64,000 nucleotides of DNA from Helichrysum umbraculigerum. Lineage: Eukaryota > Streptophyta > Magnoliopsida > Asterales > Asteraceae. Below the pieces are notes generated by a model. That model searched no databases. It was not told the DNA's origin and was given only the letters and a program-made list of their open reading frames with translations. The translations under genes were made by a program, and so were the position numbers. The stretch's first letter is position 1, and the number at the start of each line of letters is the position of its first letter. Shown in pieces: positions 21,445 to 33,300 of the stretch. The DNA lies in the NCBI GenBank assembly GCA_949592205.1, contig CATIUR010000005.1, positions 133,664,277 through 133,728,276 on the forward strand, in the 5' to 3' direction.

Positions 21445-23163
21445 AAAAACTTGTCGTGCCCCCGTCCGTCGGTCGGGTTTTTACCCCGAATCATTGCTCC
21501 GACCGCAACAGAGGTGACGAGCAGAGAAGTTTTAAAAATTTATATTTGCTGGGCTCAAACTATGCAAGCTACCTACCTTGTGGGTAAGGCGGCAAGTATA
21601 ACTCGAGTGTCGTCCAAAATCGGAACGAATTGAATTGAATTGGAACCTACCAAAGATAACTTGACAATAGGATGAGTTTAAAACAAGGTAGGTATGGGTT
21701 TTGGTTTTATCTAATCTAACCTAAAGACAGAAATTAAAGTGCAGAAAAGTAAATGAGAATATAAGCAGCAGGTAGAGAGTGATTGCTGAAACTTCGACGA
21801 TTAGGGTTTCGAGATGATATTATATTGATGATAGGTGATTACTCTGGTTAAGAATCTTCTAAACAGTCGGTGTAAACACTAGGACCCTACATCTAGGTGT
21901 AACCCTAAAGCATATGTCACTGAATCCTAGGCTATCCTGATTCTGGTCAGATGGGACTGTCTTCAGACCCACCTCACCGTCTCTTTCGGAGACCAAGCGA
22001 CCCTCTGAATGGGGTTAAGGAATAAGGCGACAGTCCACAACACTGACTTTTCTTAACACCTATGTCTATCCAATTTAACAGAGTAATACTGGTTGTATGC
22101 TGAATAAGTCGAACTATCGGTTAAGTAGAATTTAGGGGTTTTAAGCATCTAGGAACATAGCCGGCATCCTTGCTTTCATTTCCTAACTCATGTTTTATCT
22201 GTTTTAGTTTTAATACTTCCGTCATGGATTAGACCCTCCTTTGCCATCGGTCGTTCATCCCTAGGCATGCGTACAGTGTATAGTGACCTTATTTTCCACA
22301 GTACTCTAACCCTAGGTATATCTAGGGTGTTTTAAAGACTTAATATATCTTTACACAGCTTTATAACCAGAGGTAGTTTAACGGTGTACTATAGCATTTT
22401 CATGGCTTAACAAGACCTAGACCCGTGTCTGGAAGTGTTGCTTCCAGGTAATCCACGGTGAGATAGACCACCGGCATTTCCTTGGCTTCCACGTATTTGT
22501 ACTCTACAAGCGGTATTTCCAACGCTATACCAAGTATTCTGACGTGTTATAGCGATCTCACAGTTTCATACAAACAGGAGATAACTGTGTATTCGTAGTT
22601 AGGGTTGATCAGATCCTATCCTAAGGCAACAGTCACGTGAGAGACCAGAAAGGGTGATTAATTAAATCTACATCCAGGATAAGTCTAAACATGTATGCAG
22701 CATAACAACTACCGATCATATATAAGATATATTAATTAAACATCATCCCTAATCCTAACATCTACATTTCAACAATCACATATTAATCTAGCTAGTCAGC
22801 ATGGCAACAATCATAGATTGTACTGAAATAATATGCAAAGTAAACATTATAACAGTAAGAAAGTAAGATAATATCACCGGATTAGAAGAGTAATACTGAG
22901 GATTACAACAGTCTGACTTGAATAACCTTGCTACAGCTTGATTACCCAATTACAACTTTCCTCTAGCTCTAACCGCTAACTTATATCTCTCTAGTTCTCC
23001 TCTAACTCCTAAGAGTAGTGCTAGAGAGAGAAACTAGAGAGAGAACTAACTACAAGAATAATTCTCCTCTAACTCCTAAGAGTAGTGCTAGAGAGAGAAT
23101 TTTAGAGAGAGAAAGAGAAGTATGGAATGAGAGGTGTGTTTCGAAATGGTGGAATGAATGAGG

Positions 23164-23172
23164 TATTTATAG
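23164..23172 (-). promoter_or_regulatory. LTR TATA box (minus strand)
   Basis: The minus strand reads CTATAAATA, downstream of the palindrome repeat and upstream of an A/C/T-rich leader. Confidence 0.6.
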
Positions 23173-23284
23173 GAGAAGCTAGTTGATCTTGGTACAAGTC
23201 TTGAAGCATGAAATACAAGCATCCAAGCTGCATACGGGACCATCGGACCAAGGGGGCAAACGACACCTCACAAGCCACCAGACC

Positions 23285-23346
23285 CCGTATACGGCACCCC
23301 AAGGGCCGTATACGGCACCTAGGGTACCGTATACGGTACCTAGGGC
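23285..23346 (-). repeat. 21-bp tandem repeat carrying a CCGTATACGG palindrome
   Basis: Perfect 10-bp palindromes at 23285-23294, 23306-23315 and 23327-23336 are exactly 21 bp apart, with partly conserved spacers (cacc, aggg). They lie about 115-170 bp upstream of the LTR TATA box. A run of 17 G (23350-23366) follows. Confidence 0.85.
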
Positions 23347-23877
23347 CAAGGGGGGGGGGGGGGGGGTTGGTGCTTGGTTTGGCCTCCGCTTGTTTCTCGG
23401 TTGCTTGGTTCGTCCGTATCTTCTTCGTTTGGGCTCCGATTTGCTTGATTCTTGCGCCGTTGGCTTCGTTTTTCCGTTACGCTTCTAATGACACTGAGTT
23501 TTCCAAATTTGGAAGTGTTTGACTTTTGCGTGTTCCGGATGACGATCGGCGGGCTTCTACACTGCACATCTTCTTCGTTCTTCACCCGTTTCTCTTGATT
23601 CTTTCACCACCGATCTTGGATTTTCCTATTGAATCATAAAATATGCATTAAGATCTACTTTGATAGGATAATCAAGAATGGAATATTTAAGGTGATTGTT
23701 TTTGCCTCGGTTTGCGTGCAAAATGGATGTTTTTACTGATTTTTGTAGCAACGCCCGTATTTAGACTACCTTGGTGATTTTTGATGATAAATGATTGTTT
23801 TGAAATGTTTTCACCACAGAATAGTCCAAAAAATGCGGAAATAAGTACTTAAAAACATGACTTTTTGGGTCACATCA

Positions 23878-24093
23878 CTCATGTATAAAAGCGGTAATAC
23901 ATAACATCAATATAAAAATAGCAGTTAATATGGATTGAAACAGCGAGGATATTTGATAGATAATACGAGTTTAAAGGTTACATCCCATGGATGTATTACA
24001 AAAGGTGTCGGGAATTGGTATATCTGACCGAATTATAAAGTAGCGCTTAGATAGTTATTAGATTACAAGATAGATTACAAGACAAGGACTACA
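23878..24093. other. internal region of the older Tekay-like element
   Basis: Short AT-rich piece after the leader ORF. The gag start expected further on is separated from it by the Athila-like insertion. Confidence 0.5.
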
Positions 24094-24588
24094 CTAGTCT
24101 CGACGTAGATTAATCTGCTCCATCATTTCAACGAGACGATCCATAGTAGTTGCAAGTCTGCTGGCTTGTCGGGCGTTATCTTCTGCCAGGACTAGTCGTT
24201 GCACTAAACCGCGAACATATTCCTCTGCTTCCCATGAGCGTTGCTCACATTCTTCTAGCCTTTGCTGCAAAAGGGCGGTTTCTACGCTTATCTCCACTAT
24301 CTTGTTGCGAAGGACATCCACGTTGTTAATGGTGGTTTCGTGATCCTCGGAGACTTGGTTGATGCGCTCGAGGGATGTAAGTCTCCAGTTTTCGTTGGTT
24401 TCTTGGAGTTCGATGTTCATAGTGTTAAGCCGTTGCTCGTGATGGTGTAGCCTAGCGGCTAAACCCGGTAGAGTGAAATGCGCGGGATATGGGCCAGCTC
24501 GAGGCAACCTGGGCTTCCTCCTAGGTACCCTCGGGTTTTGGGATCCATGAGGATGAGATTGCGATGAATTGGATGGTGTGTTTGCCAT
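24094..24588 (-). CDS. leader ORF of the older Tekay-like element (164 aa)
   Basis: ATG at 24588 with a complete frame to 24094. The N-terminus is Ser/Pro/Arg-rich and basic (residues 1-40), followed by a long Glu/Leu/Arg-rich heptad-like stretch (about 50-160) that suggests a coiled coil. It occupies the same place, between primer site and gag, as the 126-aa leader ORF at 2371-2751, which also begins Met-Ala. Its survival as an open frame in an old, interrupted element is notable. No known domain recognised; function unknown. Confidence 0.5.
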   Translation of the reverse strand: MANTPSNSSQSHPHGSQNPRVPRRKPRLPRAGPYPAHFTLPGLAARLHHHEQRLNTMNIELQETNENWRLTSLERINQVSEDHETTINNVDVLRNKIVEISVETALLQQRLEECEQRSWEAEEYVRGLVQRLVLAEDNARQASRLATTMDRLVEMMEQINLRRD

Positions 24589-24950
24589 TCTGAGACAAAG
24601 CGTTAGAGAAAGTGAGGCCTATAATTATATAGTACTTATACAATATAACCTAAGATTGTGACGAGGCCTATCTATGTATACTTAGTATCACATAATAGCC
24701 TATTGAGTGTCTAGCACAGACATGTTTGAGTCCAGGTTCTCTCGAGATCATAGTTAACTAGTGTATTCCCGTTCAACATAACCATTTCAGACCTTACATC
24801 ATCTTTCCTTAATTGTACATAGTTGATCAGGCTATGTTAAATCAAAGTCGTATGCTGTAATTCCTGAACCAGTCATGCCTAATAAGGAAATACTGCCTAA
24901 CGGTCATAGTCTAGGCCCACTAAATGCAACCTAGTTCACTATAACCTTAG

Positions 24951-24962
24951 GCTCCGATACCA
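24951..24962 (-). promoter_or_regulatory. primer-binding site (tRNA-iMet type, one mismatch)
   Basis: The minus strand reads TGGTATCGGAGC, one base from the site at 2053-2064, three bases after the LTR end. The sequence after it (ctaaggttatag) is also shared with the young element. Confidence 0.85.
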
Positions 24963-24965
24963 ATC

Positions 24966-27354
24966 TGTAACACCCCCAAATTTTAATATTTGGCGGAAGC
25001 ATACTTTGGGTGTTACTAATCAATAATCAAAGCACATAGATATATAGCAAACGACTCTATATGCGCCGTTTTAACAAAAATACATTAATATAAGAAATGT
25101 GTACAACATTTGAAACTGTACATAACTCGTGTTCGATTAAATGAGAGATTTCAGTACATAAGTACTTGTACAAAATATACTAATGCAAGAAAATCTCTAA
25201 TGTCTGCGTGCTGACTCGAGCTATAGTAATCATGAGGCAGTCCAATCTACTGCTGGGTACCTGTGATACATGCTAAAATGGGTCAGCTAAAAGCTGGTGA
25301 GCTCACAGGTTTGAAATCAGATAATATTGTATGAACCGCAAGATTTAAATAGTGATTTGCATCCAGCAAATAAATAATAATGTATACAGCCATGAGCACA
25401 TAGTCTGAGCTTAACTCGAGGGTCGGGTCCCATATAGAGAATTTCAAGCGTGGTGCCTCTACGAGTGCCTAATCAACACTCGTCTGAACAATTATTAGTA
25501 CATCCGTTTACCCAGTTAGTGCATGCTAACCCGGACGAGGATGGTCAATCCTATATGGTACCATATACTAATAATCACGCTACAACGTATTACCAAACTA
25601 TGCTGATGGAGGGCTTTGAAAAGATTAGTGAAAATAACTCATGTAGTATATTGAAAAGTTGTACTTGCGTTCACATGTTAAAATAAGCATTGAATCACAC
25701 CCCTGAGTGAAAAGCAGTAAAAAGAGGGGCTATGAGACTCACCTGAGTCTTGAGCGTTTAGTCAATAAACGTATGATGCTTAATCAAGCAGTGAGATGTC
25801 CGCAGACAGATAACCTGAGGGTGTCCACGACACGCGATGGTTATTAATATGAGTAGGTAGTTACAAAGACTACCTTTGTAGTTGTTCGTTCAACTATAAT
25901 GTCCAAATTACTACGATTTGATTGTTTGATTAACTTGTGTTTTGAAAACGTGTACGGCCCATTGGTGATTGTTTGTAATAATAATCTCGATATTATCATT
26001 ATGTTTTGGAAGTGTTATACTTAAAAGTGTATTCCAAAGTGTTTTAGAAGTCGTATCGTATAAGTGTTTGAGGTTGTACAAGTTCGACACTTAGTATAAA
26101 AATAATTTGTCAACTTTCTGTTTTTGGCGACACTGGGCTAGTGTCGCTATAGGCGACACTAGTTAGGCGACACTAGGTGAGTGTCGCTATAGGCGGCACT
26201 TGTTAGGCGACACTTGGTGAGTGTCGCTAGATTTCAGATTTTTAATTGGTTGGCGACACTAGAGTAGTGTCGCTATAGGCGACATTTCTAAATTTTGGTG
26301 TCACTAAGGGAGTGTCGCTAATATAAATCGGATTAAGTAATTCAGCGACACTTAAGTAGTGTCGTTATAGGGGCGACACTTGGCATAGCGACACTTGGCT
26401 AGTGTCGCTAGTACTGTTTTTGGCACACTAGCGACACTTCCAACTGTTCGCCGGATTTTGAGCCAAAAACGAATTTTCCAGCCACCATTCGACCCAAATC
26501 TTTTACCCTGGACATTTTGAACTTATAGAAGCAACATTTATGTAAAAATGGACGAAATCGGAGCGTTTTCGAGTTTTATCGGAAACTTACAAGTTATCGC
26601 CGGAGAAATCCGAAAAGATAGGAAGATAGATCGCGATGTGGTGAACGTTTTTCCCTAAATGACTGAGATGATTTGTGTTCGTTTGATGGTGTTATTTTGT
26701 AGATTAATGTGATGGTGGTTTTGATGGAGTTTGAGAGAAAAGAAACAGAGAAAGAGAAGAGAGAGGTGATGATGATGTTGAAATGAGGAAAGAAATCCCA
26801 TTTTTTGGGTTATGGGGGCCAGCCCACATGGGCCCCACCCATGTGTGGTTGGCTCCAATTTCTCGCCTCCGTGTTTGAACTCCGTGTGGTGTTCGTTTTC
26901 TCGATCGTTTAAACGTTTAAATAATTATTTAAAATATTTAATTATACGTTTTAAAAAGCAAATAATTACTCGATAATTATGTTGAAGCATTTTATCAAAA
27001 TACTTAATACTTGAGTTATAAATCATAACTTTACTTTATTTTGTTTTGTTTGCGCGTTTACGTTTTAATCGCGTAAGTTGTTAATTGTATTATACGAAAT
27101 GAATATGAAATATTATCAAAATAATATTTTGGATATTGTAGTGTTATTAAATAATAAAATCGTTCACCAACGTCCGTATTTACTTGAAACGAATTACATT
27201 CGATTTAAATTGCGTACGATTTAATCAAATCGCATAATCGTATATATTCATCAATATATATTTTGATACATTAATCACCCTAACCAAAGGACTAATTACA
27301 TTTATTAACAATGATTCGGCACTAATTAATAGCCCTAATTTGACGGGTGTCACA
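24966..27354 (-). repeat. 5' LTR of the older Tekay-like element (2389 bp)
   Basis: Minus-strand start TGTGACACCCG at 27354 and end GGGTGTTACA at 24966, again an imperfect terminal inverted repeat. It shares with the young LTR the start block, an atacggacgttggtga block near 27170, a C/A/T-rich leader-like stretch near 26660-26860 and the hairpin array at 26126-26440. Confidence 0.85.
26126..26440 (-). repeat. short-hairpin array in the older Tekay-like LTR
   Basis: Many copies of GCGACACT and AGTGTCGCT alternate in inverted orientation, for example agtgtcgctataggcgacac. One gcggcact variant occurs. The arms pair better here than in the young element. Confidence 0.8.
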
Positions 27355-27854
27355 ATTATTAACGTTATTCATCATTGATCACAAAAGTCTCAACCATATC
27401 TTAGTTTTGTCTTGCAATTATTAAATTTTGTCAAGAACTTACGAAACGTGCCAATTAGTTTTGTTTAATATTCAAGTTTTTTTATTTCATTCGAATGTTT
27501 TTATTATTAATACATGAAAAACATAAACTGAATAGTAAAAACCAAATAAACCCTAATAGTAATTCGGATCGATTCGGTTTAGTTTTTTATTTGTTCGGTT
27601 TAAATATTTTAAAAACGAAAAGCAATTAGTTATATCTATTAGGTTCGGTTTAAACCAAATTAATCGAATGAACATCCCTAAAAGATAAGGGTATTCATAG
27701 AAAGTTTATCATAGATACAATTAACTATATCAATTAATCAAAATATAATTGCAACTTTTTCTTGAAGCAAAACCGGAATATTCGGTTTATCGGTTAGCCG
27801 ATTAACCGTTTATTAACTAATAATTATTTTAATTATATAAATTATAATACACAA

Positions 27855-27905
<51 letters not shown>

Positions 27906-28593
27906 TATTAAGTATATCTTACACATTATGATCATTTTAATTTCAAGTAATAAGCATTTTGCTTCTTTAAAGTTATGTATTCATGTTATACGTACGTAAA
28001 TATTTTGAATATAATTAGAATCAAATAATAATCGTCACATGCCAAAATAAAAATAGTAAAAAACATTACGAGTTAAGAAAATATAGATGGTTTAGTGTAA
28101 GTAAAAGTGTACATAGATAATATATACGTAGGAATAAGTACTTAAAAATATAGTTCACTAAGATATGATATTCATGGTATGTAGCTAACTATCGGATATA
28201 TATTGTATGTAATGAACTTGCTATTTTGGTACATTGTATGTAATTTATGGGTACTTTTACTTGCCTGCCATCTATATAAGGTTCCACGTGTCATCTTTAC
28301 AAGTTGTCACATTACCAAAATACATACAATTACTGTAAATAACATACACCCGAATTGTTCATATTTATTGTAAATATAATATATCGAATTTCAAACGTAG
28401 TGTACCGCTGCATTGCGTGAATATCGTATTAGTTTTTTTTATGAGTGTTTGGAAACACTAGCTAGCATTGTAGCTTATAAAGATGTAAAATTGACATTAA
28501 AGGACAAAAAGAATACATGATAAATAATTATATAGAAAGGTATCTATGCAATTTATCATTTCTTAAGTTTGAAGTTTATTAAAAGCTATTTCA

Positions 28594-28633
<40 letters not shown>

Positions 28634-28815
28634 CTTCTTTTTTCAAGCTGCTCTTTAAGTTTTGTCCACGAAACAATAATACAACAACTACTCGAGCACC
28701 TATTCAGGTTGAATATACATATACATATGAGATTTATACAACTGCACTAGTTAGACTCAGACTCCCGCAAATATTTAGGTTGAGAATGAATTTAGAACAA
28801 CAATGGAGTATAGGA
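27355..28815. other. AT-rich intergenic spacer with microsatellites
   Basis: No gene seen. It holds a pure (AT)n microsatellite at 27859-27903 and a run of 35 T at 28596-28630. The outer edge of the Tekay-like element is at 27354; its matching target duplication is outside the window. Confidence 0.6.
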
Positions 28816-28823
28816 ACAGAAAC

Positions 28824-29250
28824 AGGGCCGACCCAATAGTATTAAGGGTTTAGGCCATTGCCTAGGGCCCCATAAATTTAGGCCCCCAAATTTTTATTAT
28901 ATTTTAGGCTTACAAAATTTTTATGATATTTTGGGCTTACAAAAATTTTATGATATTTTGGGTTTACCTATTTTAGGGCTCTAATTTTTTATGATATTTT
29001 GAGCTTACCAAATTTTTATGATATTTTGAGCTTACCTATTTATGATATTTTAAGATTACCAAATTTTTATGATATTTTGGGCTTACCTATTTTAGGACCC
29101 CAAATTTTTCTAAACTAAAAATTATAAAAAATTATTTACGGACTAGGCCCCAGATAAAGGTACGTGGTTAAATTAGTTTTTTTATGCTAACGGACTAGGC
29201 CCAAAATTGATCCCGCCGCCTAAGGCCTCCAAAAAGGTTAAGCCGGCCTG
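28824..29250. mobile_element. hAT-like miniature element with internal tandem repeats
   Basis: The left end agggccgaccc and the inverted right end caggccggctt form short imperfect terminal inverted repeats. Flanks acagaaac (28816-28823) and acagatac (29251-29258) match at 7 of 8 positions, as an 8-bp hAT target duplication would. From about 28888 to 29106 it holds roughly seven copies of a 27-40 bp unit built on aaatttttatgatattttgg plus gcttac. No transposase. Confidence 0.55.
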
Positions 29251-29258
29251 ACAGATAC

Positions 29259-30331
29259 AAATTTATGAAGAAGAAGAAGAAGATGCGGGTGAAAGTCGTA
29301 AGATTGAGGAGGAGAGTGAAAAGAATGAAAGTGCAAAACACAAAGGAAAAATATGCAAATAAATGAATAATGCAGGTATGGCAGTTGACCAGTACAAAAA
29401 TAAACTTTTGAAAGATCATAAAGAGAAATATAAGGTAGATTTTACAGAATCAAGGAAGGTCCGGTGATGAGTAGCAAAGTTTATCCAGAGAAAGATGAGA
29501 TCAGAACTGATTATAGATAGCAGAGTCATGGAATGTTTTCTGTATATGTTGATGAACTACATACTCTGGGATATTAAGAACGCATATGTATAGCCCAATT
29601 AGTGAAGAGCTTGGGAGGAAGTGATGCTAGGAATGCTGTGATAGATGAGACAATCATTTTGGTAGATATGACTCATGATTTGTTATTTGCCTAGTGATGA
29701 ACAATACATTACTTCAGTCTAGCAATGAAGATAGAAGAGAGTAAAAGGCCAGTGGGTTTGATTGCTGAAGACTTGATTTCCGATAGGTGCAGACACAAAG
29801 TTACAGAGGCTATAGTGTTGCAGGAAAATGTGTATTTTCTAGAGCCATGTGAAGGTGGATTGTAGACCCAAATGGAGTAGAGCGTTTTCAACCCATAGAT
29901 CGTCTACATTTTGAGCCTTAATATAACTTATTAGCATTGATTACCTGTTGTGTAAAGCCACAAGCTCAACCGTTCAGAAAACACTACTCATGTGCCTATA
30001 CTATATCAGATATAAACACATCATCTTATCATTAGCATTGTTTAAGAAAATTAGATGTGTTTACATTTACCTGTCCATAATGATTAATCATAGAATAAAA
30101 ACAATAACTACCAATCTGCAGCCTGCAGGAAATTAAAGCAGCTAATGCAAATATGCAATTTAACATGTTGCTTTGCAAGTAGAGAGAGATGTATCGTTTG
30201 ACCTTAAGATAGTTTCTACAATTTCTTCACAAAATAAGAATTTAGAACAGACAAAATTCCTTACAAACTAGCACAGGCAATTAGGTCAAATGACCCACCC
30301 ACCACAACACAATTTCGGAAACACTGTTTCC
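29259..30331. other. spacer downstream of the U2B'' gene
   Basis: No gene I can support. A 46-codon plus-strand frame starts near 29726 but resembles nothing I know and lacks conserved neighbours. The proximal part probably contains the 3'UTR of the minus-strand U2B'' gene. Confidence 0.5.
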
Positions 30332-33300
30332 TTACTTTTTGGCATAACTGATTGCCATTGAGTTTTGTGGAGTGATCTTGAAACCTTGCAGCGATTGCAT
30401 TGCAGTTGAAGACTGATTGTCATCATCGAACTCTACAAATGCAATACCTGGCTTTGCAGTGATCATTCGGACTTCTTTGAAACCTGGGAACTGTTTAAAG
30501 AGAAGCTGGAGCATGTCCTCTGTTGTATCGTGTGTCAAGTTCTGTATAAAGAGGATGTTATTTGGTGGCTGTGCTGTTTCTTGTGTGTTTGACTTTCCAT
30601 TCCGGTAGGCCTGCACATGTATGTAAATTCATCAGATTCACAATGTTTGTGATGGTACTGGCTGGTAAATCATAGAGAAGGCAAAACCGGTAGGTTGGAT
30701 AGCATGTCAAACAGATATGTTTTGGAACAAGTTGAAACGGGTTGGGTTGTCCGAAATTAACCCCATTCATGAGTAATTGGGCACGTAGAAACTTGATAAA
30801 GCATTCGGTTGACCCACAAAACTTGTTTGCCATTCTTTGAGTATATGTAATGCATTTATTTTGACAACTAATATGATACTAGCACAATAATAAACAATAC
30901 CTTTAAATTGATGTGATTTAGGAGGTTATACGCATTAGAATACACTTTGGTCAACGTGTTTGAGATAAAGTTTAAAATAATAATAAACAAATAACCCAGA
31001 TATACTCATTAGTAAATCGGTTAGATTGCCACCTCTAGTACATCAGGAGGCGGTGCTATGTAAGGAGGAAAAATGGGAGAAGCCACCTCTAGTACATCAG
31101 GAGGCGGTGCTATGTAAGGAGGAAAAATGGGAGAGTTCGGTTTTAAGAAACTTACAGCAGGGGTTCCATTGTCTGTTCTTACACCATTAGTAGCTTGTGG
31201 AGCATCTCTCTTATTTTCAGCTGTATACATAACGAAGGTTAAGACAAAAAAACATACAAAACTGACAATCTTAATTATTTAAACTACAGGAACAGCGTAT
31301 CCATCTTTCATACAGAAACTAAAGGGAACATTGTAATATATGAGCTGTTATTTAGTTTATCATTTGTGTTTCCATAATTTTTGATAATTAAGAAACCTTA
31401 CAGTCCAGATAAAATTAGGTTATCTTGTATGTTTGAATCAAAAGATTCAACAAAACGCATAAGGTTAACTTAATATTTTTCCATTAACATTATACTCCGT
31501 AAAGCAAGAAAAATTCGAATAGAACTGTGACTTACTTTTTTCCTCTTGCTTCTTTCTCTTTTCTTTTGGAACAAATGTATTATCTGCTTTTGCAATACAA
31601 TCTGACTTGCCTTTAGCATATTGGATACGCTACATTGCACCAGGGTGATATTAGAAACTTCGTATAAAATAGAATATAAAACAGATGCAAAAGCACCATA
31701 AGAATGAATTACTGCAATAAAAGAAGATGACCGTAATCTTTCACTAACTCAACTTATATGTTTGTTGAATATATAAAGTTACAAACTATGATGCAAATAT
31801 ATTCACAACGAAAAAGATGACCTTCAAAGTTACCATTTGCAATAATTTCAGATTCTCATAGAAGTACCAAGTCATGCATGGAAAAAACGATTATGTAGTG
31901 CAAGCTTCAAACATATTGGGATATCGGATATCTCTACATATGATTAGTTCATGAGTAAACTCACCATAGGCTTGTCATAGAAAGGAAAGTTTTGCATCTG
32001 TCGAACTGCATTACTGGCAGCAGTAACTTCACTGAAAACAATCCACGCTTGTCCACGGAGTTTGGCCGTCTTCAAAGCAACAACATCCAGAATCCTCCCA
32101 TACTGGGAGAACAAAGCATAGAGAGACCTTTTCAACTCTGATAACCAAACAACATGTGATTAGCATGACAAGTTTTATGAAGCATGATGTCCACTTCTAT
32201 ATACAAATGATAACAGGAAAACTAAGCATATGCATGCACAAGTGCAGATGCTATCCATCCACATAGATAAAACATGAGAAGGGTATTCATATTTCAGCAT
32301 GCAGTTCTTTAACAAAAGTCTCCTTGTAACTGAATATGCTTAATCCATGCAAAACAGATAGTAGTATATAAATAGTTTAGGACAACATATTATTTTCAAA
32401 CTAAAGCCTTACAGATTCTAGGCTCCACAAGACCGGAAAATAAGATAAATAAACAATCATTGAACATTAGTCAGGACTTCAGCTCATGCAGTGTGCTGTT
32501 ATCAGACAATCTTAGGATCAAGGATGCTTTCTATCGTTTCTTCTTTCTGGCTATAACTTTAAATTCTTCACTTGAATCTTGAATCTAGTGATATTATTCA
32601 CATGTGCTACTTTATTTTGAAAAAAATAGGCCGTTACTCATTACTACAGAACTCCATAAGTTCGGCAAAGCTTATTATTTAGCGCCAAGTATTATCAGAT
32701 CACATTTATGCTAACAATACAATAGAGTGAAATTTCAGATAATATCCCAACAATATTATCCAATCACATTTATGCATATACTTTTGTCTAGCGCAGGATA
32801 TTATTTAGCACCAAGTACATTTGGAATACTCGATATGTTTAAGTTAATAAAACAGTTCCATTACTTGAGTAAGGAAATATTCGATGCAACAAATCGATTG
32901 ACAAATGTGAACCTCAATAACTATTACAGGTCTTGAACAATTAAACCTCCCATGATGTTCTTTAGGCTTCCCATTTCCATCTTTAGCTGTATTCCTCAAG
33001 CTTAAAAAAGACTATCTTTTGGCCTAAAGTCCTTAGATTTTCTTGCTTTAGCACTTAGTCCTGCCCCTAGCATACTTCTGATCTTTAGTCGATAATTTAT
33101 GATAGTCTCATAAAACCATGATGAGAAAAGCTAATAATTGTTCAATGTTCAGACAGCACTTCTAAGAATAGCTACTTCTCCAACCTTAATCACAACTCAC
33201 AAACTTTACCTTGAGTTATTCTCTTCATAAATTGCTTACATACCAACAAAGAAAATAGCATACCCATAACAGACTTATAAGGAAGCTGCCACTTTACCAG

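Larger units (their letters stand above)
16816..23877 (-). mobile_element. Athila-like element without gag-pol (minus strand), 5' LTR to ATHILA-type ORF
   Basis: Reading on the minus strand: 5' LTR 23877-21451, primer site 21444-21427, an unrecognised frameshifted ORF region 21282-19838, the Athila landmark motif at 19821-19785, a promoter/intron-like region, then an ATHILA-type ORF 18175-17078. The plus-strand Athila-like LTR ends at 16815, so the rest of the element and its 3' LTR are beyond the left window edge. No protease, reverse transcriptase or integrase lies between primer site and landmark motif, so this copy looks non-autonomous, depending on relatives for replication (inference). 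It is inserted in the internal region of the Tekay-like element at 23878. Confidence 0.75.
21451..23877 (-). repeat. 5' LTR of the minus-strand Athila-like element (2427 bp)
   Basis: On the minus strand it starts TGATGTGACCC at 23877 and ends GGCACGACA at 21451, followed by the primer site. It contains a CTATAAATA box, a 21-bp-period palindrome repeat, a run of 17 G and two direct copies of a ctcctctaactcctaagagt unit near 22997 and 23063. Its start resembles the plus-strand LTR at 14477. Confidence 0.8.
23878..27354 (-). mobile_element. second Tekay-like element (minus strand), 5' LTR and leader; internal region interrupted
   Basis: On the minus strand: LTR 27354-24966, initiator-Met-type primer site, leader ORF 24588-24094, then about 215 bp of internal sequence up to the Athila-like insertion at 23878. 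The remainder is beyond the left window edge. LTR start TGTGACACCCGTC and post-primer sequence are recognisably related to the young element at 1-11080, but the LTR is shorter and diverged. Confidence 0.8.

Noticed and set aside
23350..23366. run of 17 G as a structured regulatory element
   Set aside because: Probably replication slippage or an assembly-prone homopolymer; no supporting G-tract series around it.
29726..29866. 46-codon plus frame downstream of U2B''
   Set aside because: Short, unrecognised, surrounded by stops; not enough evidence for a gene.
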